Shown in pieces: positions 16,088 through 23,828 of a stretch of 64,000 bases of DNA. The notes beneath the pieces are model-generated. The model did not search any database. It worked only from the letters and a program-made list of their open reading frames with translations, and had not been told where the DNA came from. Both the position numbers and the translations under genes were made by a program. The DNA lies in NCBI RefSeq assembly GCF_033100135.1, contig NZ_CP136920.1:4459001-4523000 (forward strand), written 5' to 3'. Each line of letters begins with the position of its first letter. Position 1 is the first letter of the stretch. This DNA is from Rubellicoccus peritrichatus (GTDB taxonomy: Bacteria > Verrucomicrobiota > Verrucomicrobiia > Opitutales > Cerasicoccaceae).

Positions 16088-17059
16088 TCAGTGAGTTCCG
16101 TTTTCTCGCTCAGAAGCATGGGCTTCATATGCAGCGATAATCCGGCTGACAAGTGGATGGCGCACCACATCAGTATGCTCAAAATAGAAAAGTTTTATAC
16201 CCGAAACCTGTGACAGAATCTGCACAGCTTGCTTAAGGCCCGACTTTTTGTGTCGGGGTAAATCGACTTGAGTGATGTCCCCCGTAATAACCATACGACT
16301 TCCATCTCCCAAACGCGTAAGGAACATCATCATTTGCTCTGGTGATGTGTTCTGTGCTTCGTCCAAAATGACGTAAGCATTGGATAAAGTGCGGCCACGC
16401 ATATAGGCAAGTGGCGCGATTTCAATCAAGCCCCGCTCAATCATGCGCGCCGTATCCTCTTGGCCGACCATATCATACATAGCGTCATAAAGCGGACGCA
16501 GATAAGGTAAAATTTTCTCCTGGAGATCCCCCGGAAGGAAACCCAGAGCCTCACCAGCCTCAACCGCAGGACGAGTGATGATGATCTTCTGCACTTCCCG
16601 TTCCTGAAGGGCTTGTAATGCCGAAGCAACCGCCAGATAGGTTTTACCTGTCCCGGCAGGGCCGATTCCAAAGACCACATCGTGTTTTCCAATAAAGGAA
16701 AGGTAACGCTTCTGATTGACTGTCTTGGGAACGATACTCGTCTTTCGCAGCTTGATCACCATAGGGTTCTCAAAAACTTCACGAACCTGCTCCCCTTCAC
16801 CACGTTTCACAGCGTCCAGTATATGAACAAAATCCGACGAACCAACTTGAATACCCTGACCACGAGCTCGGTCCAGAATATTGAAAAACTCCTCGGCAGA
16901 ATCTATATCCGGGGTATTACCATCGATCTGGAGCCAATCTTCTCGAGCCAGAAGACTGACACCAAGTATGCTTTCTGCGCGGACCAGATTTTCCTCGCGG
17001 CCGCAATAAAGCTGATTCAGATGGCGTGGGCTGGGAAATTGCAGCGTTTTGCTGGGCAT
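16088..17059 (-). CDS. phoH: PhoH-like ATPase
   Basis: This ORF codes for a 323-residue cytoplasmic P-loop protein of the PhoH family, linked to RNA metabolism and phosphate or stress responses. The N-terminal 110 residues contain a KH-like segment. The Walker A motif GPAGTGKT is at about 134-141 and the Walker B-like VILDEAQN at about 230. The motif TGDITQVDLP follows, as expected for the family. It is the first gene of the minus-strand cluster with the HD phosphodiesterase (26-base gap) and ybeY, suggesting co-transcription. Confidence 0.93.
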   Translation of the reverse strand: MPSKTLQFPSPRHLNQLYCGREENLVRAESILGVSLLAREDWLQIDGNTPDIDSAEEFFNILDRARGQGIQVGSSDFVHILDAVKRGEGEQVREVFENPMVIKLRKTSIVPKTVNQKRYLSFIGKHDVVFGIGPAGTGKTYLAVASALQALQEREVQKIIITRPAVEAGEALGFLPGDLQEKILPYLRPLYDAMYDMVGQEDTARMIERGLIEIAPLAYMRGRTLSNAYVILDEAQNTSPEQMMMFLTRLGDGSRMVITGDITQVDLPRHKKSGLKQAVQILSQVSGIKLFYFEHTDVVRHPLVSRIIAAYEAHASERENGTH

Positions 17060-17105
17060 GATAGCGTATAAGTGCCGTATCCTAGGGCAAAAAATTAAAA
17101 GACAA

Positions 17106-17591
17106 TCATTTGGCGAATGGCCTCAAGCGCTCCCACATTGAGTCTAAACTCTCTGGAAGCACCCGTGTATCGCTAACAACAGGCATAAAATTATGGTCTC
17201 CATTCCACCGAGGAACGATATGTGCATGAAGGTGGCTTGGAATACCAGCTCCTGCAGCACGACCGAGGTTGAAGCCGACATTGAATCCATCAGGATTCAA
17301 GGCCTTCTGTAAAATATCCTGACCACGAATGATCGTATCCATCAACTCTGTCCGTTCATCTTTCTCAAGATCCTGAAGGGAGCCAACCTCCCGATACGGG
17401 ATAGCAAGTAAATGGCCAGCATTGTAAGGAAACTTATTCAAAACGAGATATATAGTTTCACCACGATAGAGGATATAAACCGACTTGTCATCATCGCATT
17501 TGGGTAGCACTGCAAAAGGATTCCCCTCACCTGTTTCAGGTTTTGGGGCCTCAATATATGGCATTCGCCAATATGAGTGAAGAAACTCCAT
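17106..17591 (-). CDS. HIT family nucleotide-binding hydrolase/transferase
   Basis: This ORF codes for 161 residues. The histidine triad HLHAHIVPRW lies at about 118-127, with the expected downstream WNGDHNFMPVV of Ap4A phosphorylase-type HIT proteins. Conserved LNKFPYNAGHLLAIPYR is at about 53-70. Such enzymes split dinucleoside polyphosphates or nucleotide conjugates, using the middle His as nucleophile. The ATG at 17591 gives the usual N-terminus. It is on the same strand as phoH, 46 bases away, so it may share its transcript. Confidence 0.93.
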   Translation of the reverse strand: MEFLHSYWRMPYIEAPKPETGEGNPFAVLPKCDDDKSVYILYRGETIYLVLNKFPYNAGHLLAIPYREVGSLQDLEKDERTELMDTIIRGQDILQKALNPDGFNVGFNLGRAAGAGIPSHLHAHIVPRWNGDHNFMPVVSDTRVLPESLDSMWERLRPFAK

Positions 17592-17856
17592 CGTTTTACA
17601 AAAAATTTATCTTGGTTCACGGTGTCAAAAACACCAAATCAATATCACTAGCTACACCTGATATGAGCTGAGAATGCAATGGTGAAGTCACGAAATATAA
17701 GTGAACAAAAAGATACCTGCTTTTTTCTTCCGACAACTATCCAGCATTATCAGCGCCAGTAGACAGAATTAACTTCAAAAGCTATCCATCCTGAAAGTAG
17801 ATCTACTCATATATAATGTTGCCTACTGAACAAATTTGACACCACGCTAAGAATTA

Positions 17857-18294
17857 ATGAACCCAGCAGCCTTACTCCTCATTGCTATATCAATTCTGTC
17901 TCTAATCGGACTTTTTCTTTTAGTAAGAAAAAACAGCGCACCAACTCCCGCCAAACTGCTTGGTTTTGCTGTATTATTCAGCTTTTTGATGCTCTGTTTT
18001 CGCATTATTGCCGAAGATGGCGGCTCACAGGCAAGCATGGGGTTTATGCCTCAAAATGTAGCATCTTTTCTCTTCCTTGGGCTCACATTTCAGTTTCTTA
18101 TTAGAATTCCATTTCTGAAGAATATCGAAAGCTTTTTCAGAGATCTATCAGTTGCCACATTCTCGGGGGCATTGGGTTTTTCCCTACTGATGCCAACCTG
18201 GGCAATCCCCATCGCGCTATCAACACTGGGAATCTCTTCAATAATAGCTTTGGTAATTCTGAGAAAGTCTGAAAAAGACAATATAGAGCATTGA
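17857..18294 (+). CDS. Four-helix membrane protein of unknown function
   Basis: This ORF codes for 145 residues with about four transmembrane segments (near 4-24, 34-52, 67-87 and 97-135) and short loops. The N-terminus lacks a cleavable signal, and the C-terminus (RKSEKDNIEH) is charged and probably cytoplasmic. No family is recognised. Upstream, the 265 bases back to the HIT gene show only a small GGTGT-CAAAA-ACACC hairpin. The gene lies 78 bases before the nucleoside hydrolase on the same strand. Confidence 0.6.
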   Translation: MNPAALLLIAISILSLIGLFLLVRKNSAPTPAKLLGFAVLFSFLMLCFRIIAEDGGSQASMGFMPQNVASFLFLGLTFQFLIRIPFLKNIESFFRDLSVATFSGALGFSLLMPTWAIPIALSTLGISSIIALVILRKSEKDNIEH

Positions 18295-18372
18295 GATTCT
18301 TCAATGTAAAGATGATGCTCAAATCAACTGAACATTTCATTTCCAACCAATAAGAAGACATTAGATCAATAA

Positions 18373-19293
18373 ATGAACTTTCCAGCCTTGGCCGAAGAAC
18401 AACGCATTCAACGCCTCATGCCACCCAGCGGGAAAGTAAGAGCCGTACTTGACACCGATACTTACAACGAAGTCGATGACCAATTTGCTGTAGTTCACGC
18501 CCTCCTCTCGCCTGAGCGGATTCAAGTTGAAGGTATCTATGCTGCCCCTTTCCACAATGACCGCTCCTCCAGTCCTGAAGATGGTATGGAGAAGAGCTAT
18601 GATGAAATCCTGAGACTTCTGGACCGATTACACGTTAAATCCGACGATCTCGTCCACAAAGGATCCAAGCAATACCTGCCAGATGGCCAGACTCCGGTTT
18701 CTAGTCCTGCCACCAAAGATTTGATCGAACGCGCACGAGCCTGCCCAGACGACGAACCACTCTATGTTGTCGCGATTGGTGCAATTACCAATGTGGCATC
18801 TACACTGTTGCTGGCGCCGGATATCGTGGAAAAAATTGTTATCGTCTGGCTCGGTGGCCACTCACTTCAATGGCCAAACAATTATGAATTCAACCTCAGC
18901 CAGGATATCCCGGCAGTACAGATTGTCTTCAACAGTGGCGTGCCATTGATTCATATTCCCTGCCTGGGAGTAGCCAGTCATCTTTTGACAACAGTTCACG
19001 AAACAAACCATTACTTGAGCGGCGGTAGTGAGATTGGCGATTATTTGAATAATATACTGGTTGAATACAGCGCCAACAAATATGCCTGGTCGAAAGTCAT
19101 CTGGGATATTGCAACAACTGCTTTCCTTGTAAACCCCGACTGGACAGAACACGAACTGATCTCAACTCCAATTCTTAGTGGCACCGGGCCATGGGAGTTG
19201 ACCACCAATCGACATTCGATGCGCTATGTCAGCTATGTCAACCGTGATGCGATATTCGGAGACATCTTCAAAAAGATAAAATCCTTATCCTGA
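18373..19293 (+). CDS. Inosine/uridine-preferring nucleoside hydrolase family protein
   Basis: This ORF codes for 306 residues. The family's calcium- and ribose-binding signature appears as VLDTDTYNEVDDQFA (residues 25-39), with Asp27, Asp29, Asp35 and Asp36 as likely ligands; the usual form is DTDPGxDDxxA. Further family features are AIGAITNVASTLLLAPDI (about 136-153), VWLGGHSLQWPNNYEFNL-like (about 160-175) and WDIATTAFLVNPDW near residue 235. It should hydrolyse the N-glycosidic bond of ribonucleosides in the cytoplasm for purine or pyrimidine salvage. It is the last chromosomal gene before the prophage. Confidence 0.92.
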   Translation: MNFPALAEEQRIQRLMPPSGKVRAVLDTDTYNEVDDQFAVVHALLSPERIQVEGIYAAPFHNDRSSSPEDGMEKSYDEILRLLDRLHVKSDDLVHKGSKQYLPDGQTPVSSPATKDLIERARACPDDEPLYVVAIGAITNVASTLLLAPDIVEKIVIVWLGGHSLQWPNNYEFNLSQDIPAVQIVFNSGVPLIHIPCLGVASHLLTTVHETNHYLSGGSEIGDYLNNILVEYSANKYAWSKVIWDIATTAFLVNPDWTEHELISTPILSGTGPWELTTNRHSMRYVSYVNRDAIFGDIFKKIKSLS

Positions 19294-19328
19294 TATCCCA
19301 AAGTCTTCTTTATTGAGCCAAATCTTAA

Positions 19329-19380
19329 AAATGGCACGCCGCCAGGGAGTCGAACCCCGAACCTCCTGATCCGTAGTCAG
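19329..19380 (-). other. Left attachment site: 3' part of tRNA-Arg(ACG)
   Basis: Read on the minus strand, this segment is the 3' half of a tRNA: anticodon stem-loop CCTGA-CTACGGA-TCAGG (anticodon ACG), T-arm CGGGG-TTCGACT-CCCTG, then GCGGCGT-G-CCA with encoded CCA. The sequence to the right does not supply a D-arm or 5' acceptor strand, so it is not a functional tRNA. The same segment recurs at 55048-55100. It marks the host-phage boundary of a prophage using a tRNA 3' end. Confidence 0.85.
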
Positions 19381-19388
19381 GATTTCAA

Positions 19389-19425
19389 CATTGATTATCA
19401 ATGGCTTACAAAAGCCATTTTGTAC
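19389..19425. other. Hairpin beside the left att core
   Basis: AATGGCTT pairs with AAGCCATT around the loop ACAA (about 19399-19418), followed on the plus strand by TTGT. It lies between the att core and the stop of the last late gene and is repeated in copy 2. It could be a weak terminator or part of attP architecture. Confidence 0.35.
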
Positions 19426-19487
19426 TAAACAGGGCATTTTCCATTTTCTAGGCCCAAATTCGTCAAATATTACGAGCTATGAGCATG

Positions 19488-19718
19488 CTATTCAGGAGGA
19501 AAATAACCACTCTCTGAAATCTTCACAAGCTTTCCTGTTTTGCCTTCCTTCTTGAGCAACCTTCTGGCCGATGCTTTGTCTGGAAACTGCGTTGCATCCT
19601 CGTGATCAGGCGTCGAACAAAGATAAGGCTTTGGCCCCTCGCTCGATCCCCAGTAGCCCGAGACCTGAGTCCTGACGACCTTCCCCCAGCTACTCCCCAT
19701 ATGGATGATGTATGGCAT
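19488..19718 (-). CDS. Small prophage protein, last late gene
   Basis: This ORF codes for 76 residues: aromatic and glycine-rich in the first half (SGYWGSSEGPKPYLC), with a lysine/alanine-rich helix in the second (DKASARRLLKKEGKTGKLVKI). No signal peptide or membrane segment is present. An overlapping ORF in another frame (19523-19735) is less protein-like and is not called. It is the most distal gene of the late minus-strand block, next to the att site, a position often taken by genes not needed for growth. Function unknown. Confidence 0.5.
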   Translation of the reverse strand: MPYIIHMGSSWGKVVRTQVSGYWGSSEGPKPYLCSTPDHEDATQFPDKASARRLLKKEGKTGKLVKISESGYFPPE

Positions 19719-19754
19719 GCGCCTATAGTGAACATATTGCCATATTAAATCAAG

Positions 19755-20123
19755 TCAGTAAAAAGCAAATTCCAGGGTATTCCAACTATTGTCAGCCTTT
19801 TGCTGCACTATGTAAAACTGATGCCTTATCTTAACGCCATAGGGATTCTTTGCATCAACTGTTCCTATGGTTTTATAATTACCATTAGCCAAACGTTCAG
19901 TATCAAGCGCGACAAAGTTAGCACTGTCTGGACTGCTGAGCTGCATTCTAACATAATTCCTGGAAGCCGCCTTTGCTTCTGAGCTAAAATCGCTAGACTC
20001 CTGCTCAAACTTATGGCTTTCCTCAAGGCTTTGGCTAATTGAAATGATGATTGCAATCAGTGAGAGAGGAAGGCTGATGTAGAATAATGCTTTTAGTTTT
20101 TCCACACTTAGCGAATGAGGCAT
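19755..20123 (-). CDS. Membrane-anchored hypothetical protein
   Basis: This ORF codes for 122 residues. A transmembrane helix (about 10-32) is followed by a glutamate-rich linker and a small periplasmic-type domain (RNYVRMQLSSPDSANFVAL...TIGTVDAKNPYGVKIRHQFYIV). The pattern 'SP-x-SA-x-F ... V-A-x-N-x-YG-x-x-x-R' resembles short domains in many small bacterial and phage exported proteins of unknown role. Inside the putative lysis cluster it could affect the envelope or superinfection, but this is speculation. Confidence 0.5.
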   Translation of the reverse strand: MPHSLSVEKLKALFYISLPLSLIAIIISISQSLEESHKFEQESSDFSSEAKAASRNYVRMQLSSPDSANFVALDTERLANGNYKTIGTVDAKNPYGVKIRHQFYIVQQKADNSWNTLEFAFY

Positions 20124-20166
20124 TGTGTAAAGAATGGCAATCCTAAAGACTCAACAGCTACCGACA

Positions 20167-20460
20167 TCAATTCTCACTTGGTCTCGTTAGCCAAAAGTCT
20201 TCATAGCCTTTCAGTTCGTACCTCTTTCTTGATTCATCAATAAGAGCGCCTATTTCATCCTCCTTCTCCATTCGCTGAAGGATCTGAGCATTCGTCTGAG
20301 CAAGCTTCTTAGTTTCGGAAGCCTCTTGGTTTGAGCTGTCTACTTTGTAATGCAAAGATGTGACATAGACACCAAAGGAAAAAGCAACGCCCAGTAGTGA
20401 AAACACTGTGAGTAATACGGCTGTGACCGTACCGATGATTTTAATGCCTTGTGTGCTCAT
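20167..20460 (-). CDS. Single-TM coiled-coil protein (possible spanin or holin accessory)
   Basis: This ORF codes for 97 residues: one N-terminal transmembrane helix (about 8-33), then a heptad-like charged helix (YKVDSSNQEASETKKLAQTN...ILQRMEKEDEIGALIDESRKRYEL). Type II membrane proteins with a periplasmic coiled coil near a small lipoprotein gene are typical of inner-membrane spanins (Rz-like). Here the lipoprotein gene (20945-21106) is two genes upstream. It ends 3 bases from the start of its neighbour, so they are co-translated. The assignment is tentative. Confidence 0.45.
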   Translation of the reverse strand: MSTQGIKIIGTVTAVLLTVFSLLGVAFSFGVYVTSLHYKVDSSNQEASETKKLAQTNAQILQRMEKEDEIGALIDESRKRYELKGYEDFWLTRPSEN

Positions 20461-20462
20461 TC

Positions 20463-20942
20463 TTATTTGCGTCCTCCAGGTGTAAAATAAAACCCGACGA
20501 TCATTGAGAAGATCGAGACGACCATAAGGGCAATGTGTCCACTAGAGACCGTGACTGTTTCTCCTGCCCTAATGGGTATGGTGAGAAGCCCCCAGAGCAA
20601 GGAGAATGATTGTTGCTGCTCTGGTGGGTAGAATGTGACGATTGGAGCTGTTGGCCAGAGGAGTGCGAGGATTCCGAGGACTGCGAGTGTTGACACCCCG
20701 ATGAGAGCAACAATGCGGCGAGTCCAGCGACTAAAGATGTGAAGCGTCTCCCCGTCGCCGTAGAGGAGCTTCGCAAATTCGATATTGTGTGCATTCTTTT
20801 TGGCGTCCCTTAACGCTTCCCGCTTCTCCCTTGCCTCACCCCTGGCCGCATAACTGTCAATCAGACCAGCAATAATCTTTAAGATACTGCCAATGCCTGC
20901 GCTGCCAACCGACGCAATGAACGTTGCGAGTAAAGCGAGCAT
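20463..20942 (-). CDS. Putative holin (3-TM, GTA/phage holin-like)
   Basis: This ORF codes for 159 residues with a short hydrophobic N-terminal helix (about 1-26), a charged helical segment (27-65, with EAREKREALRDAKKNAHN), then two strong transmembrane helices (about 75-95 and 133-153). This architecture matches phage holins of the GTA_holin_3TM kind. Holins form inner-membrane lesions that time lysis. The gene is in a cluster of small membrane proteins at the end of the late region. No endolysin was identified nearby. Confidence 0.5.
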   Translation of the reverse strand: MLALLATFIASVGSAGIGSILKIIAGLIDSYAARGEAREKREALRDAKKNAHNIEFAKLLYGDGETLHIFSRWTRRIVALIGVSTLAVLGILALLWPTAPIVTFYPPEQQQSFSLLWGLLTIPIRAGETVTVSSGHIALMVVSIFSMIVGFYFTPGGRK

Positions 20943-20944
20943 GT

Positions 20945-21106
20945 TTAACGAGATTGAATTTCGAGGTATAGGCTTTCACGCTGCTTATCGATGTCGCCTT
21001 TATCTGAAACGTGAATAACTCCGCTGGGGGTATCCGCGGATGTCCGTTCCTGTGACGCGCAACCAACAAGGGTTACGAGTAATGTGATTAGAATTAATGT
21101 TTTCAT
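20945..21106 (-). CDS. Small prophage lipoprotein (possible outer-membrane spanin)
   Basis: Starting at the ATG at 21106, the product is a 53-residue lipoprotein precursor: MKTLILITLLVTLVGC with lipobox LVGC at about 13-16 and a mature part of some 37 polar residues. A longer frame upstream (to 21211) lacks sense as protein and overlaps the next gene. Size, lipobox and neighbours (TM-coiled-coil protein, holin-like protein) suggest an Rz1-like outer-membrane spanin. The usual proline richness is missing. Confidence 0.5.
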   Translation of the reverse strand: MKTLILITLLVTLVGCASQERTSADTPSGVIHVSDKGDIDKQRESLYLEIQSR

Positions 21107-21131
21107 GTTTATGCTTTCGTTTCGTTTTGTT

Positions 21132-21587
21132 TTAAGACAATCGAGTATTGAACTCTTCAAATAGCTCAAGATACCCACTGGGCTGAGGTGACAGTTCTTC
21201 AATCTCTCCACTGATGGTCCTTATGGCTGCAACCACCTCCCAGGTGCTACGTATGGCTAGTTGCTCATCTAATTCATCACCGTTGAGCGTCAGACCTGCT
21301 ACCTGCTTACCAACAAGGTCCAACATGCGGGCAGTTAAATTTCTCTGCTTCCACTCGGGTATGAGTTCAATGATCCTGCGGCCTGCCTCTGACTTGACTG
21401 CCGCTTGATACTCAGAGTTGGTACTCCACTTGGGCGCACCCAGGCACACTAACGGAGCAATCGCACGCTGTTGTTTAGCGGTCAATTCTACGCCCTGAGG
21501 TGTAGCTATCTCACCAGAGAATTCCCAGGCTGTTTGCTGATCAAATCCAAGGACGGTATTTAATATGTAAGGTGAAACTTTCATCAT
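21132..21587 (-). CDS. Hypothetical phage tail-region protein
   Basis: The start is taken at the ATG at 21587 because its ATGA overlaps the TGA of the upstream fibre gene, indicating coupling; an in-frame ATG follows at once at 21584. The 152-residue product is soluble and helical, with a tryptophan-containing centre (PEWKQRNLTARMLDLVGKQVAG; RSTWEVVAAIRTI). It directly follows the putative tail fibre gene, where fibre-assembly chaperones are often coded, but no family is recognised. Confidence 0.5.
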   Translation of the reverse strand: MMKVSPYILNTVLGFDQQTAWEFSGEIATPQGVELTAKQQRAIAPLVCLGAPKWSTNSEYQAAVKSEAGRRIIELIPEWKQRNLTARMLDLVGKQVAGLTLNGDELDEQLAIRSTWEVVAAIRTISGEIEELSPQPSGYLELFEEFNTRLS

Positions 21588-23521
21588 CCAGGAAAGCCGT
21601 GAGAGCATGCATAAACAGATAAGCGGTAATCGGCGGCAGTAGCCCCATTTTCGACTTCATATGAAATAGATACGCTCGCGTTATTACTGTTTGGGCCACT
21701 TGCTGTTGAGCCTACGGACACGTCATTGACAAACCACTCAACGTTACCATTTAGCGCCTTAATCTTGATTTGATCCAAGGGGAATAAAGCGATAGTTGTT
21801 GATAAATCGACACTGACAACGGAGCCTTCAGCATCGCAGGCAATCCCCCACAGATCGCGGTCTCGAAGCTCCACGCCAACCCAGTCGCCAACTTGAAGCC
21901 CGAATGGCAGAACAGTTGTTTTACCAACAAACATTCTGAAAATACCCTCAGCATTAGGAGTGATGGCATTAATGCTCAATGCAACCTCAAGTTCGTTAAC
22001 ACTCCACCTAATACCCGCAGTGGAGCCAGGAGCAATTAGCACAGAATTGTTGTTTATACGAAGCCGAGCCCTTGAATTAGCAGTGGTGAATGTGCGAAGT
22101 GCTGCCTTTGAATTCTGCGGCTCAATGCTAGCTGTAGCACTCCCAATGACCTCAGTTGATGAGAATTCAAGTAAGCCGAAATTTGTGTATATCGCATTAC
22201 GTTGGCGCTCAAGTTCCGCTGTGAGATTCGCAACTGTTGCAAGGCTGGCTAAGCTGGCCCCCTCCAAGGTTGCAGCATCAACACCCGTGAGACCAGAGCC
22301 TTCTGCACTAATTGAATTAAAAGTTGCATCATCTGAAGTACTTAAACGCTGGTCTTCAATTGGCTGGTATAGTGCATTTGCTTGTTCAGTAGTGGAGTAG
22401 CTGGCCTTGGGTGTTGGAACTGTGTCAAGGCTGCTTATTAGGTCATCGATGACTGTTGCGCTCCCCCTTAACAATGTGAAGGGCTTTCCTCCTAGCGGGG
22501 TCCACTCAATCTCAAATTCAGCTTCAGCCTTCCCTGACACAGCATGATTTGTCACAAGATCCTCAACCCCATCTGTGTTGAGATTGAAAGCGGCGACTTT
22601 CCCCACAGGAACAGATAGCCCCGTGACGTCAATAGAGAGCAGATTATCAATTGCTATCTTTGACAAAGTACCAGTAAATAATATATCCCATTGAGAGACT
22701 GAAGAACTGGTCTTGCTAACAGTAATGTTACCCGACCCCACGTTCTCTAATCCTTCTAATGCTAATTGAATAGTGGCAGCATCAGCATCCCATTCAATTA
22801 AGCCTGTTGTATGCGCTGAGCCACCATGATCCAAGGTTATTGTGAATGACCCCGCATAGGGCTGAGGATCTAGAATTATGCGCTGCTTTTCATTAACCTC
22901 CGATGTACCGCTAACAAGGCGTACTGCGTCGAATCCAGTATTTGACAAATCGGAAAACACGTCCTGATAAGCTGCTGCTGCTTGGATCATTCTAATCCTA
23001 AAAATTGCATTTACGGACTCTGAGCCGTCTTGCTTTACAGAGACTAACGGATTGGAGGTTGGTTGTATCGAGCCAGCATTTACCGTTGGCTCTTCAATTT
23101 CTCCCGCCTCCCCCCTGTCGATGACCCAACCCGTCAAGTAGTCGCCCGATACTTCAGCATTACTATATCCAAGGCTTAAGCTTGAGCGTATTTCACTTTG
23201 TATCGTGCTAGCATCAGCATTGAAATCAATGTCGCCGGTTTCCTGGACATTTTCAGGGTCAGTAATTCTGAAATTTCCGCTTGTTGGAGGCTCATTTAAA
23301 AGGCCCAACTTAGCCTTAAGTGTTCCTGCACCAAGATCCACATAATCCCAAAAATAATCTTGGCTGTCTGACGCGGCTGGCTCAACCACAAGAACTCTAA
23401 GATTATACTCATCCTCTTGATAAAAATCACCAAGCTCAGTCAAATAAGAGCGCGAGAAAAAACTCTCAACAAGCCTCCTGCTGCTCTTGTCGATTATTAA
23501 CGTCAAGTCACTTAGTGCCAT
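21584..23521 (-). CDS. Putative tail fibre / receptor-binding protein
   Basis: I choose the ATG at 23521 (645 residues): it follows the 14-base repeated motif by 10 bases, as for other structural genes here, whereas the longer frame to 23578 overlaps the previous gene. The protein is beta-rich and Ser/Thr-rich. Two related modules (near residues 75-130 and 230-290) share an NFRI/SFTI strand, a 'DADAATIQ' helix and a tail. A short helical coiled region (about 420-450, NLTAELERQRNAIYTNFG) leads to a C-terminal beta domain that may bind the host or carry appendages. Its position after the tail tip genes supports a fibre role. Confidence 0.65.
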   Translation of the reverse strand: MALSDLTLIIDKSSRRLVESFFSRSYLTELGDFYQEDEYNLRVLVVEPAASDSQDYFWDYVDLGAGTLKAKLGLLNEPPTSGNFRITDPENVQETGDIDFNADASTIQSEIRSSLSLGYSNAEVSGDYLTGWVIDRGEAGEIEEPTVNAGSIQPTSNPLVSVKQDGSESVNAIFRIRMIQAAAAYQDVFSDLSNTGFDAVRLVSGTSEVNEKQRIILDPQPYAGSFTITLDHGGSAHTTGLIEWDADAATIQLALEGLENVGSGNITVSKTSSSVSQWDILFTGTLSKIAIDNLLSIDVTGLSVPVGKVAAFNLNTDGVEDLVTNHAVSGKAEAEFEIEWTPLGGKPFTLLRGSATVIDDLISSLDTVPTPKASYSTTEQANALYQPIEDQRLSTSDDATFNSISAEGSGLTGVDAATLEGASLASLATVANLTAELERQRNAIYTNFGLLEFSSTEVIGSATASIEPQNSKAALRTFTTANSRARLRINNNSVLIAPGSTAGIRWSVNELEVALSINAITPNAEGIFRMFVGKTTVLPFGLQVGDWVGVELRDRDLWGIACDAEGSVVSVDLSTTIALFPLDQIKIKALNGNVEWFVNDVSVGSTASGPNSNNASVSISYEVENGATAADYRLSVYACSHGFPG

Positions 23522-23531
23522 CTTAATGACA

Positions 23532-23545
23532 GCGACTAAGTCAAC
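23532..23545 (-). promoter_or_regulatory. Repeated 14-base motif GTTGACTTAGTCGC, fibre gene
   Basis: The motif reads GTTGACTTAGTCGC on the minus strand, with the dyad GACT-T-AGTC at its core. It contains the TGA stop of the upstream zinc-ribbon-like gene and ends 10 bases before the fibre ATG. The flank TGTCA is shared with the copy at 29959. Confidence 0.6.
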
Positions 23546-23828
23546 CTGCCTTATTAAGCCTGTCCCGTCGTTGAGCACATGGGCTACCAGGCTTTAGTTG
23601 GTCATTTTCATCCAAACATGGGTGTCTTAGAAATTTGGCAACTGGCTTCACAAGCTTCTCGACTTTGTCGCCAAGTCTTAAATTCCCAGTGCTTTGAACT
23701 TCCCTCTTACCCTTATGCAAAGTTTTGCCAGCACGTTTGGCACAGTCGAAATGAGTAAGCTTGCCTTCTACTTTGTAAAGCTTCTCAGAGCCGGTTAGCT
23801 CAATACCACACATGCTACACTTAGGCAT
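23541..23828 (-). CDS. Small zinc-binding-type protein
   Basis: The start at 23828 (ATGCCTAAG) overlaps the TAA of the upstream tail gene, so it is probably coupled. The 95-residue product begins with CSMCGIELTG and continues to HFDCAKRAG, giving a CxxC...HxxC pattern typical of a treble-clef or LIM-like zinc site (about residues 4-33). The C-terminal half is basic. The role is unknown; phages sometimes place such small proteins between tail genes. Confidence 0.55.
   Translation of the reverse strand: MPKCSMCGIELTGSEKLYKVEGKLTHFDCAKRAGKTLHKGKREVQSTGNLRLGDKVEKLVKPVAKFLRHPCLDENDQLKPGSPCAQRRDRLNKAG

Noticed and set aside
19332-19380. Functional tRNA-Arg gene
   Set aside because: Only the anticodon arm, T-arm and 3' acceptor strand are present; the D-arm and 5' acceptor strand are missing here and at 55051.
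21960-22400. 146-codon plus-strand ORF
   Set aside because: Antisense shadow of the fibre gene, Ser/Ala/Val-rich with no independent signals.
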